In this document: piece after piece, positions 27,183-36,086 of the stretch
How positions within the stretch are numbered: the stretch's first letter is position 1
Layout: each line of letters opens with the position of its first letter
NCBI RefSeq assembly: GCF_019455385.1
Contig: NZ_JACOFR010000001.1
Location: forward strand, 1 to 64,000
Source: Bradyrhizobium sp. BR 10289
GTDB taxonomy: Bacteria; Pseudomonadota; Alphaproteobacteria; Rhizobiales; Xanthobacteraceae
DNA length: 64,000 nucleotides
Direction of reading: 5' to 3'
Position numbers and translations under genes: made by a program
The notes under the pieces: model-generated
Databases searched by the model: none
What the model was told of the DNA's origin: nothing
What the model saw: the letters and a program-made list of their open reading frames with translations, nothing else

Positions 27183-28418
27183 ATGAACGATCGGCAGCCC
27201 GGCAGCGATCTCCCTAAAATCCAACCTCTCGTCGCGCGAGCGCTCGCCACGCTCCAGCAGTTCCTGCATGTCGAGGCTGTCAGCGGCATCGTGCTGCTGG
27301 TGGCTGCGGCTGCGGCATTGCTGTGGGCCAACTCGCCCTTTGCCCATTCCTATCACGAAATCTGGAACCTGAGGCTTCCGCTTCGCCTTGGCGACTTCGC
27401 CTTCGAAAGATCGCTGCATTTCTGGATCAACGACGCGCTGATGACGGTGTTCTTTCTGGTCGTCGGCATGGAGATCCGCCGCGAGATCCACGAGGGCGCG
27501 CTCAGCAGATTCGATCAGGCCGTCCTGCCGGTGCTGGCGGCGTTCGGGGGCGTCATCATTCCGGCGCTGATCTATCTCAGCTTCAATGCCGCCGCCGGTC
27601 GCGATCAGGGCTGGGCGATCCCGACCGCGACCGACATCGCATTCGCCGTCGGCGTGCTCGCGCTGCTCGGAAAATCCGTCCCGGGCAATGTGCGGGTGTT
27701 CCTGCTGGCGCTTGCCATCATCGACGACATCATCGCGGTGCTCATCATCGCGCTGTTCTACACCACCGGTCTCGAACCCGGCGGCTTCGCCGTCGCAGCG
27801 CTCGGCGTCATCATGGCGCTCGGCTTTCAGCGGATCGGGTTCGGCTCCGCCTATGCCTACATCCTGCCGGCGTTCATCGTTTGGGCAGGCTTCCTCATGG
27901 CCGGTGTCCACCCGACACTCGCAGGCGTCGCGCTCGGCCTGATCACGCCGGTGCGCGCGCCCGGCCCGAAGATCGAGCCGCCGGTCACCCGTGTGGAGAC
28001 GGCGCTGCATCCCTGGGTCGCCTACGTCGTCATGCCGCTCTTTGCGCTGGCGAATGCGGGTGTCGGCTTCAAGGGCATGGAGCTCGCAGGCGGGGCTCAG
28101 TTCGTCACCCTCGGTGTTGCGCTCGCGCTCTGTGCGGGAAAGCCGGTCGGCGTGATCGGCGCGACCTGGCTCGCGGTGCGCACCGGCTGGTGCCGCCTCG
28201 CACCTGACGTGACATGGGCCGGCGTCTGCCTGATCGGGCTATTGGCCGGTATCGGCTTCACCATGTCGATCTTCATCGCCATGCTGGCGTTCGCCGACGA
28301 CAAGCTGCTCGATGCCGCCAAGCTCGGCGTGTTGCTGGGCTCGCTGATCTCCGTGACGCTCGGCCTTGGCTTTGGAGCGGAGTATGCTCAGCGGCAGCGC
28401 AGGGAGGACGATGGCTAG
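27183..28418 (+). CDS. nhaA: Na+/H+ antiporter NhaA
   Basis: Inner-membrane antiporter of about 411 residues that exports Na+ (and Li+) in exchange for protons. The ion-binding aspartates stand in [11 protein letters not shown] and in [12 protein letters not shown], matching E. coli D133 and D163/D164. [13 protein letters not shown] is another family block. Start ATG 27183 (MNDRQPG) is chosen; in-frame starts at 27150 and 27171 would add a short tail. Its stop overlaps that of the convergent redoxin gene in a shared CTAG. Confidence 0.94.
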   Translation: MNDRQPGSDLPKIQPLVARALATLQQFLHVEAVSGIVLLVAAAAALLWANSPFAHSYHEIWNLRLPLRLGDFAFERSLHFWINDALMTVFFLVVGMEIRREIHEGALSRFDQAVLPVLAAFGGVIIPALIYLSFNAAAGRDQGWAIPTATDIAFAVGVLALLGKSVPGNVRVFLLALAIIDDIIAVLIIALFYTTGLEPGGFAVAALGVIMALGFQRIGFGSAYAYILPAFIVWAGFLMAGVHPTLAGVALGLITPVRAPGPKIEPPVTRVETALHPWVAYVVMPLFALANAGVGFKGMELAGGAQFVTLGVALALCAGKPVGVIGATWLAVRTGWCRLAPDVTWAGVCLIGLLAGIGFTMSIFIAMLAFADDKLLDAAKLGVLLGSLISVTLGLGFGAEYAQRQRREDDG

Positions 28419-29011
28419 TCCTGACCGCCAATGGTCTCGGCGTAGCTCTTGCCATAGGGGTAAAAATGCTCCTTACGGCCCTGGTCCCAGAGCGCTTTCA
28501 TGCCGGGCGCGGTGATGTCCCAATCGGGGCGGCACATCATGCTGACGGCGCGGAGATCCTGGCGCAGCTCTTCGACGGTCGGGCGACCGAAGAACCAGTA
28601 GCCATTGTAGATCTTGTGGATGCGCAGGCGGGGTTCCAGCACGACCACGTGCGGAATCATCGGGTTGTGCAGGGGATCGGTGTATTCGGCGATGTCGAGG
28701 TCCTTCTGCACGATCCGGCGCGCATCCGAGAGGAACGGCCAGTGTGCTCCGACGCCGCTGCGATATTCGTTGGTCTCGGCGATGGTGTCGGTCGTGATCG
28801 TCACCAGCCGGCAATAGCCGACCTCCATTTCGCGATGGAGCTGAACCAGCCCTTCGGCCTGGCGGCGATCCTTCGGACAGAAACCGCCGCGGCCGAGGAC
28901 GACAATCATGGGATCGCCGCCTTGCAGCTCGGAGAGTTTTCGGTGCTTGCCGGTGTGGTCGCTGAGCTCGTAATCCGGGAATGTCACTCCCGGCATGATG
29001 TCAGGTCGCAT
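28415..29011 (-). CDS. Redoxin (AhpC/TSA-like) domain protein
   Basis: Thioredoxin-fold protein of 198 residues. The start of the fold reads [22 protein letters not shown]; the only active-site-like cysteine is in [18 protein letters not shown], the position of a peroxidatic cysteine. [19 protein letters not shown] follows near the end. It may be an atypical 1-Cys peroxiredoxin. ATG 29011 (MRPDIMPG) is preferred to 29050, which would overlap the upstream gene. It lies 16 bases downstream of the MOSC-reductase fusion gene on the same strand. Confidence 0.82.
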   Translation of the reverse strand: MRPDIMPGVTFPDYELSDHTGKHRKLSELQGGDPMIVVLGRGGFCPKDRRQAEGLVQLHREMEVGYCRLVTITTDTIAETNEYRSGVGAHWPFLSDARRIVQKDLDIAEYTDPLHNPMIPHVVVLEPRLRIHKIYNGYWFFGRPTVEELRQDLRAVSMMCRPDWDITAPGMKALWDQGRKEHFYPYGKSYAETIGGQD

Positions 29012-29027
29012 GAGACTCTCCCACATC

Positions 29028-30773
29028 CTAGAGATCGATGACGATATCATCCCGCGGGCGCGCGCAGCAGATCAGGACATTGCCGTCCGCCGGCGCATCG
29101 AGCGGATCGGGCGCGTAAGCGACCTCGCCGGCCACGAGCCCGCTCTCGCAATTGTGGCAGACACCCGTGCGGCACGACCAGCGGACGGGGACGTCGCAAG
29201 CCTCGGCCAGCTCGAGCAAGCTGGCGTAGGATGGTCCCCACGGGACATTGAGGCCGCTGCGCGCGAATGACACGAGCGGCCCCGGTCCGGGTACGCCGGC
29301 CGGAAGATGTGCTGCGACCTTCGGTGCCGCGGCGATGCCGGGTGTGAGTGAGGGCTTGGCGCCAAACAGTTCAGTGTGGATGCGCTCGGGCGCAACACCA
29401 AGCGCTGTGAGGCCGGCCGTGAGATCGGTCATGAAAGCGGCCGGTCCGCACAGATAAAAGTCGCCGTCGCGCGGCACGTCGAGCGTCTTGAGCAGGTGCT
29501 GGTCAAGATGTCCGGCGCTGTCGAAGTCCGCGCCGAGACGATCGGCCGGATCGGGTGCGCTGAAGCAGACATGGCTGTGATGGCGCGCGAGCCCGGCGAG
29601 CAGTCGGCGCACTTCCGCGCCGAACGGGTGCTCGCGGCCGTTGCGGGCGCCGTGCAGCCACCAGACCTCGCGGGTCGATCCGTCTGCGGCCAGTGCGTGC
29701 AGCATGGCGAGCACCGGCGTTGCGCCGATGCCGGCGCTGAGCAGGACGACGGGACGCGTATCCTGCCGGAGCGTAAAGCTGCCGCGCGGTGCGCCGAGCT
29801 CGACGACGTCGCCGGTCTTGATCTCGTCGGCGACATAACCGCTCGCCGCGCCGTGCGCTTCCCGCTTGATGCTGATCCGATAGGACGCGACATCGGCGCG
29901 GCGCGACAGCGAATAGCTGCGCGTCATCGCGGATGGCCCGAGCCGCACGGTGACGAACTGGCCGGGCAGGGCGGTGGCTATGGTGCCTCCGTCCGCGGGC
30001 TCGAGGATCAGCGACGTCACGTTGCCGCTTTCGGCGATTTTGCGCGCGACGCGAAACGGACGGAAGCCGCGCCAGGCCGGAGACGGGCTTGCGGCCGGGC
30101 CGAGCCCGGCGTTTCCCGCTGCCGGCTTGTCCTTTTGCGCGAGCAAGGCTTCGAAGGAATGCCGCCAGCCATGGCTCAGCGCCGGGATTTTCAGCGCGCG
30201 CGCGAGGTGCTCGCGCGGGTGAGGCGGCAGATAGAGCAGCGCGTTGATCTCGGACACGCTCATGCGTTCAGGCCCGCGCTCGACCTGCGTGATCGCGTCG
30301 CCGGCCTCGACCTCGCCTTCCTCGATCACGCGGAAATAGAAGCCGGGCCGGCCGTGCTTCACCAGTAGCGCGGCCATGTCGGGCTCCTCCATGCGAATGC
30401 CGAGCCGGTAGCAGGTGACGCGCGGCTGCGTCACCTCGAACAGCGCCGAGCCGATCCTGTAGCGGTCGCCGATGCAGACCTCGGTGTCGGCAAGGCCGTC
30501 AACGGTGAAATTTTCGCCGAATTGTCCGGGGACGAGATTCGCGCGGTTCAGATGTTGCTGCCAGTAGCGATAGGAGTCCTGCTGGTAGACGTACACTGCG
30601 CGCTGCTCGCCGCCGTGGCCCGCCGTGTCGCCCTGGCCGTCGCCGTCAATGTTGAGCCGGCGCACCCTGCGCGGGCCTGTGACCGGCGCCTTCCAGATGC
30701 CGGTATGCACGGTTCGGCCTTGCCAAGCGATGTCGCGCGGCAGGCCGACATTGACGGAAAGCAGATGAGCCAT
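29028..30773 (-). CDS. MOSC domain - ferredoxin reductase - 2Fe-2S ferredoxin fusion protein
   Basis: A three-part redox protein of 581 residues. Residues about 1-225 form a MOSC domain, as in E. coli YiiM, including HGGEQRAVYVYQ, GQFGENFTVDGL and the conserved cysteine in PRVTCYRLGIRME. Residues about 245-475 form a flavin reductase: RSYSLSRRAD for flavin, VVLLSAGIGATPVLAML for NAD(P)H and FYLCGPAAFM. The C-terminal domain is a plant-type ferredoxin with cysteines in WSCRTGVCHNC and LICCARP. MOSC proteins bind a molybdenum cofactor and reduce N-hydroxylated compounds; the fused chain would supply electrons from NAD(P)H. That function is inference. ATG 30773 (MAHLLSVNVG) fits the MOSC start. 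Confidence 0.9.
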   Translation of the reverse strand: MAHLLSVNVGLPRDIAWQGRTVHTGIWKAPVTGPRRVRRLNIDGDGQGDTAGHGGEQRAVYVYQQDSYRYWQQHLNRANLVPGQFGENFTVDGLADTEVCIGDRYRIGSALFEVTQPRVTCYRLGIRMEEPDMAALLVKHGRPGFYFRVIEEGEVEAGDAITQVERGPERMSVSEINALLYLPPHPREHLARALKIPALSHGWRHSFEALLAQKDKPAAGNAGLGPAASPSPAWRGFRPFRVARKIAESGNVTSLILEPADGGTIATALPGQFVTVRLGPSAMTRSYSLSRRADVASYRISIKREAHGAASGYVADEIKTGDVVELGAPRGSFTLRQDTRPVVLLSAGIGATPVLAMLHALAADGSTREVWWLHGARNGREHPFGAEVRRLLAGLARHHSHVCFSAPDPADRLGADFDSAGHLDQHLLKTLDVPRDGDFYLCGPAAFMTDLTAGLTALGVAPERIHTELFGAKPSLTPGIAAAPKVAAHLPAGVPGPGPLVSFARSGLNVPWGPSYASLLELAEACDVPVRWSCRTGVCHNCESGLVAGEVAYAPDPLDAPADGNVLICCARPRDDIVIDL

Positions 30774-30916
30774 GGCGTTCTCCGGCGAATTGCACGTTGC
30801 TGCACCGTCAATCTGCATCCAGATCGGACGTTTGGCCCGTTAGGGGTTGTTAGACGTTGCTAGAATGCCTTGCTGAGCGGGGCCCAAGTTGACAACGGAA
30901 TGCGTGGGCTTTGTGG

Positions 30917-30963
30917 GTCCCGGCTCTGCGCCGCACCGCTTCGCGCTGCGTCGCGTCCGGGAC
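30917..30963. repeat. Intergenic palindromic element
   Basis: GTCCCGG (30917-30923) and CCGGGAC (30957-30963) flank a GC-rich core with GCACCGCTTCGCGCTGCG. It lies in the 488-base gap between the MOSC fusion gene and terB. Apart from a possible 42-residue frame, I see nothing else in that gap. Confidence 0.5.
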
Positions 30964-31066
30964 ACGAAAATCCCTGCAAGAGCCGCTTCACCAAAATCGA
31001 TCGCACGGAACCCGATGCGGCCGCTGGTCGCAGGCTTCTCGCCTTGATTCCGACGGACCTGGCTTT

Positions 31067-31195
31067 ATGTCTGGGGAGAACAAGAATCCGGGCCCCTCTG
31101 GCGAGGACGCCGACGAATGTCGGCAAAACCTCGCGATGTCGGATGACCTGTCCCGCGCGAATGCGATGGATCGGCCGATCGTCGGGCCTTCTTGA
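31067..31195 (+). CDS. Possible 42-residue protein upstream of terB
   Basis: A short frame starting ATG 31067 (MSGENKNPGPSGEDADECRQ) that is polar and rich in Asp, Asn and Pro, with a single cysteine. It ends 67 bases before terB. I do not recognise it, and no clear ribosome-binding site stands out, so it may be noncoding leader. Confidence 0.25.
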   Translation: MSGENKNPGPSGEDADECRQNLAMSDDLSRANAMDRPIVGPS

Positions 31196-31262
31196 GTTCC
31201 TTCCGACCTCATCGTCCCCATCGCAGCTCCGCGCGGCCATTTCGCAAGATTGAGGAGCGACG

Positions 31263-31724
31263 ATGTCTGACGCCAAATACTCAAATCCCATCGAACTCGA
31301 GATCACCGAGCCGTCCAGCCTGAACGAGCAGGCCGCGGTGGCGCTGGTCATTGCCGGTGCGCTCGTCGCGGTCGCCGACCGCCGGGTGTCGCCCGTCGAG
31401 CGCGACGAGGTGATCCGCTTCATCAGGGATCGGGGACTAGCGCCGCACATCAGCGACGAGCGGCTGTCTGCGATGTTCGACGAGCTGGCGGAACGATTGG
31501 AGGAGCCGGACTTTGCCAATGTGGTGATCGACACGCTGCGGCCGGTTTCGAACATGTCGCTCTCGGCGCATCTGATGGAGCTGTCGGAACGCGTTGCCGC
31601 CGCGGACGAAGACGTGCATCCGCATGAGGTGCAGGCCATCAAGCTGCTGCGGCTGCTGACGCTGGTGTTGCCGCGCGCCAAGCAGGTCGGGCCGGGTGCG
31701 ATGAGCACCGTTCCCAAGGAGTGA
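31263..31724 (+). CDS. TerB-family protein
   Basis: A 153-residue soluble helical protein of the TerB (tellurite-resistance, DUF533-like) fold. Paired acidic helices are visible: ADRRVSPVERDEVIRFI and AADEDVHPHEVQAIKLLRLL, the two halves of the fold with their metal-binding acidic residues. The start ATG is preceded by GGAG. It heads a packed run with a small membrane protein, TerC and YqhA. Despite the family name, a role in tellurite resistance is not shown; TerB/TerC pairs are generally linked to metal-related membrane stress. Confidence 0.85.
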   Translation: MSDAKYSNPIELEITEPSSLNEQAAVALVIAGALVAVADRRVSPVERDEVIRFIRDRGLAPHISDERLSAMFDELAERLEEPDFANVVIDTLRPVSNMSLSAHLMELSERVAAADEDVHPHEVQAIKLLRLLTLVLPRAKQVGPGAMSTVPKE

Positions 31725-31726
31725 GC

Positions 31727-32089
31727 ATGAGCGCGGCATCGGAGGAGCGGACGAGGAGGAGCGAGGGTGACACCGGCCGGATGGCCGGCGGTGACCCGCG
31801 CCTCGACAAGCTCGTCCATCGCCTGCCGCCGCGCATCGGCGACACCGTCACTTATCTGCTCAAGCCGTCCAGCCGCTGGGTGCGGATCCCCTCGGGCGCG
31901 CTCCTGATCGTCGGCGGCGTGTTCTCGTTCCTGCCGGTGCTTGGCATCTGGATGCTGCCGCTCGGCCTCGCGTTGCTCGCCGAGGACGTGCCCGCGCTGC
32001 GCGCCTCCCGTTCAAAGGTCTTCGACTGGATCGAACGCAAGAAGCCGCATTGGCTCGATCCGTCCACACCGAAACAAGATCAATCATGA
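31727..32089 (+). CDS. Small membrane protein of the TerB-TerC cassette
   Basis: A 120-residue protein that I do not recognise. After a charged, low-complexity N-terminus it has one long hydrophobic region (about 52-85: VRIPSGALLIVGGVFSFLPV, then GIWMLPLGLALLAEDV), likely two short membrane segments, and a basic C-terminus (IERKKPHWLD). It starts 2 bases after the terB stop and its stop overlaps the next start by ATGA. The position suggests it works with TerB and TerC, perhaps as a membrane anchor. Confidence 0.72.
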   Translation: MSAASEERTRRSEGDTGRMAGGDPRLDKLVHRLPPRIGDTVTYLLKPSSRWVRIPSGALLIVGGVFSFLPVLGIWMLPLGLALLAEDVPALRASRSKVFDWIERKKPHWLDPSTPKQDQS

Positions 32090-32721
32090 CCGAATTCATC
32101 ACTGCCGAGGCACTGACCGCGCTGCTTCAGGTCGTCCTGATCGACCTCGTGCTGGCCGGCGACAATGCCGTCGTCATCGGCCTTGCCGCCGCCGGCCTTC
32201 CGGCCGAGCAGCGCCGCCGCGCCATCGTCGTCGGCATCGTGGCCGCGACCGCACTGCGCATCGTCTTTGCCGGCGTCGCGACGCAGCTGTTGCAGGTGAT
32301 CGGCCTCCTGCTCGCCGGCGGGGTACTGCTGCTCTGGGTGTGCTGGAAGATGTGGCGCGAGCTGCGCGAGCAGGCGGCGCATGCGAGCCAGCCCGCGTTC
32401 AGCCATGGCGGCGGAAGCGCGACGTCGGCTCCGCGGAAAACCTTCGGCCAGGCCGCGGCGCAGATCGTCGCCGCCGACGTCTCGATGTCGCTGGACAACG
32501 TGCTCGCGGTCGCGGGCGCCGCGCGCGAGCATCCCTACATCCTGGCGTTCGGCCTGCTGCTGTCGGTCGCGCTGATGGGCGTTGCCGCCGACCTGCTCGG
32601 CCGCGTGCTCCAGAAGCAGCGCTGGATCGCTTATGTCGGACTTGCCATCATCATTTACGTCGCCTTCGAGATGATCTATCGCGGCTCGCTCGAGCTTGCG
32701 CCTGTCATCGCGAGTCTCTGA
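32086..32721 (+). CDS. TerC-family integral membrane protein (YjbE-like)
   Basis: Membrane protein of 211 residues with about six or seven membrane segments. The two conserved acidic motifs of the TerC/YjbE family are LIDLVLAGDNAVVIGLA near the N-terminus and VAADVSMSLDNVLAVAGAA near residue 130. Family members are implicated in export of Mn2+ or other metals, including loading of secreted metalloproteins. The start overlaps the previous stop (ATGA). Metal specificity here is unknown. Confidence 0.9.
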   Translation: MTEFITAEALTALLQVVLIDLVLAGDNAVVIGLAAAGLPAEQRRRAIVVGIVAATALRIVFAGVATQLLQVIGLLLAGGVLLLWVCWKMWRELREQAAHASQPAFSHGGGSATSAPRKTFGQAAAQIVAADVSMSLDNVLAVAGAAREHPYILAFGLLLSVALMGVAADLLGRVLQKQRWIAYVGLAIIIYVAFEMIYRGSLELAPVIASL

Positions 32722-32755
32722 GACGACGAACCTTGCCTATACTCCGGAGTAATCC

Positions 32756-33340
32756 ATGACGTCTGAACCCAAAGCACCTTCGGCGCACGCCGCGCCTCGG
32801 CCGCAGATCGGCCCGTTCGCCCAGCTGATCTTCGGCTCGCGCTGGCTGCAGGTGCCGCTCTATGTCGGCCTCATCATCGCGCAGGGCGTCTACGTGCTGC
32901 TGTTCCTGAAGGAGCTGTGGCACCTCGTCCTGCACTCCTTCGACGCCAGCGAGCAGCAGATCATGCTGGTGGTGCTCGGGCTGATCGACGTCGTCATGAT
33001 CTCGAATCTCTTGGTGATGGTGATCGTCGGCGGTTACGAGACCTTCGTCTCGCGGCTGAACCTGGACGGCCATCCCGATGAGCCGGAATGGCTCAGTCAC
33101 GTCAATGCCAGCGTGCTCAAGATCAAGCTGGCGATGGCGATCATCGGCATCTCCTCGATCTCGCTGCTCAGGACCTTCATCGAGGCCGGCAATCTCGGCA
33201 CCACGCGCAGCAATTTCACTGAGAGCGGCGTGATGTGGCAGGTCGTGATCCATCTGACCTTCATCATCTCCGCGATCGGCATCGCCTGGGTCGACCGCCT
33301 CAGCGAGAGTGGACACCGCAATGCGAGCGGTCACCACTGA
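32756..33340 (+). CDS. UPF0114 / YqhA-family membrane protein
   Basis: A 194-residue inner-membrane protein with three or four hydrophobic segments. IFGSRWLQVPLYVGLIIAQG opens the family domain, then LGLIDVVMISNLLVMVIVGGYETFVSRL, and IGISSISLLRTFIEA. The function of YqhA/UPF0114 is not established. It follows TerC by 34 bases and closes the cassette; the convergent AraC gene begins 9 bases later. Confidence 0.9.
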   Translation: MTSEPKAPSAHAAPRPQIGPFAQLIFGSRWLQVPLYVGLIIAQGVYVLLFLKELWHLVLHSFDASEQQIMLVVLGLIDVVMISNLLVMVIVGGYETFVSRLNLDGHPDEPEWLSHVNASVLKIKLAMAIIGISSISLLRTFIEAGNLGTTRSNFTESGVMWQVVIHLTFIISAIGIAWVDRLSESGHRNASGHH

Positions 33341-33349
33341 CGTGGGTGA

Positions 33350-34297
33350 TCAGAGACGCCGGCTTCGCGCCAGCGTCTCGGATGGTGCCTCGCCGAAAAT
33401 CGTCCGGTAGCCCCGCGAAAAATCGCCGAGGTGCCAGAAGCCGTTGCCCAGCGCAGCGGCCTTGACGCTCAGGCCCGGCCGGCCGGTCATGAGCTGCATG
33501 CGGGTGGACCACAGCCGCTTGAGCCTGAGATAGTGATGCAGGCTGACGCCGTGCACCGCGTGCGTGGCGGTCTGGAGCGTGCGTACCGAGAGCCCAAGCG
33601 CACGGGCAAGGTCCTCGCTGTAAAGCGGCTTGCTCCCGAACAGCCCGATGACTTCGTCGAGCTGCGCCATCAGCTTGCGGTACTTGTCGAACGATCCGCG
33701 TCTTGTGGCGAGCCCGTCGGCTGCCACCAGAGTGTCGTCGAGGCAGGCGAGCAGCGTCTCCTGAATCGGCCGGTTGCGCACCTCGAACTCTCTGGGGTCG
33801 TCGAAATCGGAGGCCAGGGCGAACATGTTCATGATCGTGGCGCGCATCCGCGCCATCGTCGCATCGTGCGTGCGAAAGAAGCCGAGCCCGCTGGCGTAAT
33901 CGGCCCAGCCGCGGTGGCGCATGTCCGAGTTGAAGCGAAGCATCAGATAGCTGTTCGTCTCCTGTGCGATGGAATCGATCGGAACCTTGCCGCGGACGAC
34001 GCTCACCGTGGAGCTGTCGATCTCATGGCCGTTGGTGATCGAGCGGAACGAGAAGGGCACTGTGAGGCCGATGCCGCGGTCGGTACCGATCTCGACCTCG
34101 AGGCGACGAGGGAAGGCGCGCTGGAGCACGAACATGCCATCCTGCAGCGGCAGGATGGCGCGGGACAGCGATACTTCGCGCGGGTGAAGCGGCGTGCTGA
34201 TGCCGAGGCCGAGGATATCGGTGGCGCGAAACTCGTCGAAGTTCGAAAAACGTTCGATGCGAAGGATGCGCGACGGTGTGAGCTGACTTACCGGCAT
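33350..34297 (-). CDS. AraC-family transcriptional regulator
   Basis: Transcription factor of 315 residues. The C-terminal two-helix-turn-helix domain (about 215-312) has YSEDLARALGLSVRTLQTATHAVHG in the first motif and GFWHLGDFSRGYRTIFGEAPSETLARS in the second. The N-terminal about 200 residues form a divergent ligand-binding domain. It is convergent with the TerC cassette. The ligand and targets are unknown. Confidence 0.9.
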   Translation of the reverse strand: MPVSQLTPSRILRIERFSNFDEFRATDILGLGISTPLHPREVSLSRAILPLQDGMFVLQRAFPRRLEVEIGTDRGIGLTVPFSFRSITNGHEIDSSTVSVVRGKVPIDSIAQETNSYLMLRFNSDMRHRGWADYASGLGFFRTHDATMARMRATIMNMFALASDFDDPREFEVRNRPIQETLLACLDDTLVAADGLATRRGSFDKYRKLMAQLDEVIGLFGSKPLYSEDLARALGLSVRTLQTATHAVHGVSLHHYLRLKRLWSTRMQLMTGRPGLSVKAAALGNGFWHLGDFSRGYRTIFGEAPSETLARSRRL

Positions 34298-34399
34298 TCG
34301 GATGTTGGGCGGCGTCAGGAGTGAGTGGGGGCTGAATGCGCGGAACCTATCAGATGGCCGCGCATCGGCCCTATTCCGGTAAACTACTGCCAGCTTTCA

Positions 34400-35338
34400 T
34401 CACGAGACTTGCGGATAGGCCGCGTTCTCGCGCCGCTCGCGCTCGCCGAGCTCGCGCACCAGCTCCTGAAGGAAGGACTCGGTGTAGGCGGGGAGTGTCC
34501 GTTCGGCGCGCACATAGATACCGAGATCGGACCACACCGGGCTGCCGGCATTATCGAGCGGAAGGAACACGAGCTGGCTGTCGCGCGACAGGCGGCCGAT
34601 GCCGAGCTGGGTCTGGAAGGCGACGCCGACGCCGCGCGCTGCGAGCTCGCGCATCAGGTCGATCGAGTTGGCCTGGATCGCCGGCTCCGGCGTCTCCGAA
34701 AGCTGCGCGATCAGCGGCTGGAGCAGATGATAGATCGACAGCTCCGGCAGTGCGTGGATGACGGGGAAGGCGAGGCACTGCGCCAGCGTCACCGTCTTGC
34801 GGCGCGCCAGCGGATGCTCGCGCGCCACGACTGCGCCGAGGCGAAACCGCTTCAACGCGACCTGGCGCAGATCCGGCGGATGCCGCAGCGCCATGGCGAT
34901 GCCGATGTCGGCCTCGCCCCGGCTGAGGGCCTCCAGCACGTCGGATGATCCCTTCACTTCGGTAGTGAAGCTGACGCGCCGGGCCCGGCCGCGATGCGAG
35001 GCGATCAGCTCCGGCAGCACCGATTCCGTGAGCGACTCGATGCAGGCGATGCTGACGGTGCCGTGCCAGGTGCCGGAGAGGGAGGCGACGTCCGAGCGGA
35101 AGCGGTCGAGGTCCTGGAGCACATTCATGACATGCCGGGCCAGCATTTCGCCCACCGTCGTCAGCGTCAGGCCGCGCGCATTGCGCTCGAATAAAGGTGA
35201 CCCAACCTCCTGCTCCAGCTTGAGAATTTGCCGGCTGACGGCCGAGGAGGCGACGTTCAGGACGCGCGCTGCGGCGCGGATCGAGCCAGTGCGGCGGACC
35301 GCATGGAAGTACTGGATGGCCGGTGAATGAAAGCGCAT
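34400..35338 (-). CDS. LysR-family transcriptional regulator
   Basis: LysR-type regulator of 312 residues: N-terminal HTH (FHAVRRTGSIRAAARVLNVA, SSAVSRQILKLEQEVGSPLF) and a periplasmic-binding-protein-like effector domain. It ends with a charged tail (LGERERRENAAYPQVS). Just upstream of its ATG is a run of eleven C followed by four G (35343-35357), an unusual homopolymer in its leader. No metabolic gene is directly linked to it. Confidence 0.92.
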   Translation of the reverse strand: MRFHSPAIQYFHAVRRTGSIRAAARVLNVASSAVSRQILKLEQEVGSPLFERNARGLTLTTVGEMLARHVMNVLQDLDRFRSDVASLSGTWHGTVSIACIESLTESVLPELIASHRGRARRVSFTTEVKGSSDVLEALSRGEADIGIAMALRHPPDLRQVALKRFRLGAVVAREHPLARRKTVTLAQCLAFPVIHALPELSIYHLLQPLIAQLSETPEPAIQANSIDLMRELAARGVGVAFQTQLGIGRLSRDSQLVFLPLDNAGSPVWSDLGIYVRAERTLPAYTESFLQELVRELGERERRENAAYPQVS

Positions 35339-35342
35339 GGGA

Positions 35343-35357
35343 CCCCCCCCCCCGGGG
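35343..35357. other. C11-G4 homopolymer tract in the lysR leader
   Basis: Eleven consecutive C (35343-35353) followed by four G (35354-35357), 4 bases upstream of the lysR start codon on the minus strand, where it reads as C4 then G11. It overlaps the position where a ribosome-binding site belongs. It is either a slippage-prone tract or a miscounted run. Confidence 0.85.
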
Positions 35358-35504
35358 CCACTATAGCCGTTGCCGAAACGGCAGCAACATGTACGAAATT
35401 CTCTGCTTTTCGAGAGCGCTGCTCGTCCCTAGGTTCGGCGCCGGCTCGGCCGGGTCGTGATGGGACCGGCCGGGCCTCGCGCAACGAGGCGCCAGGGGGG
35501 CGGG

Positions 35505-36086
35505 GTGGACGAGAACATCGCTTGCGAGCTGGAGCAGGGGCCGGACACCCGTCTGGTCGATCGCCGGCGGGCCGCCGCCTATGTCGGCGTGACCGCGGGC
35601 CGCTTCGAGCAATTGGTGCGCGACAATGTCGTGCCGCCCCCGGTCATGGTGGACAACAAGCGGCGCTGGCCGGTCGCGTTGCTCGATGTCGCCAAGGAGG
35701 CGGTGGTCAGCAGCATGCCGTGCCTGCCACAGGTGATGGCCGACGCCGTGGCTGATGTCGTGGCTGAGGCGCGGCCCTGCGAGCGCGATCCGGCGCCTGT
35801 TACGCACGAGCTGCCCGACCAGGCTTGGTTCGAGCAACGCGCGCGGTTCGTGCAGCGTGTGCGGCGCTCGCTGCTCTCGGGCAACGAGATCCGTCTGCTG
35901 CGCGAGTTCAAGCTGCTCAAGCAGAACGAGCTCAGCATGTACGGCTATTACGGCAGCTTCGAAGCGCTGATGGTGCGCGGCTACATCGTCGAGACCAGCC
36001 GCAAGCCGCCGTCGAGCCGTCCGCTCGTGAGCTACCGCCTGACCGAGCGCGGCAAGCACGTGGTGTCCGCGTTGAAGGACGAGTAG
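35505..36086 (+). CDS. Putative DNA-binding protein with excisionase-like HTH
   Basis: A protein of about 193 residues not assigned to a family. Near the N-terminus, DRRRAAAYVGVTAGRFEQLVRDNVVPPPV resembles the MerR/excisionase-type helix-turn-helix; the C-terminal part (YGYYGSFEALMVRGYIVE, then VSYRLTERGKHVVSAL) resembles a winged helix. GTG 35505 with AGGGGGG ahead is preferred; the frame is open from 35457 but the extra 16 residues are Gly/Arg/Pro only. It could be a two-domain regulator; no phage or transposon gene lies nearby. Confidence 0.65.
   Translation: MDENIACELEQGPDTRLVDRRRAAAYVGVTAGRFEQLVRDNVVPPPVMVDNKRRWPVALLDVAKEAVVSSMPCLPQVMADAVADVVAEARPCERDPAPVTHELPDQAWFEQRARFVQRVRRSLLSGNEIRLLREFKLLKQNELSMYGYYGSFEALMVRGYIVETSRKPPSSRPLVSYRLTERGKHVVSALKDE

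Noticed and set aside
26981..27331. N-terminal extension of the class II amidotransferase
   Set aside because: It would place the nucleophile cysteine internally; MCRW at 26980 fits the family and has a GGGAA upstream.
31263..33340. Calling the TerB/TerC genes a tellurite-resistance operon
   Set aside because: The core terZ/terD-type genes are absent, and TerB/TerC occur widely without resistance.
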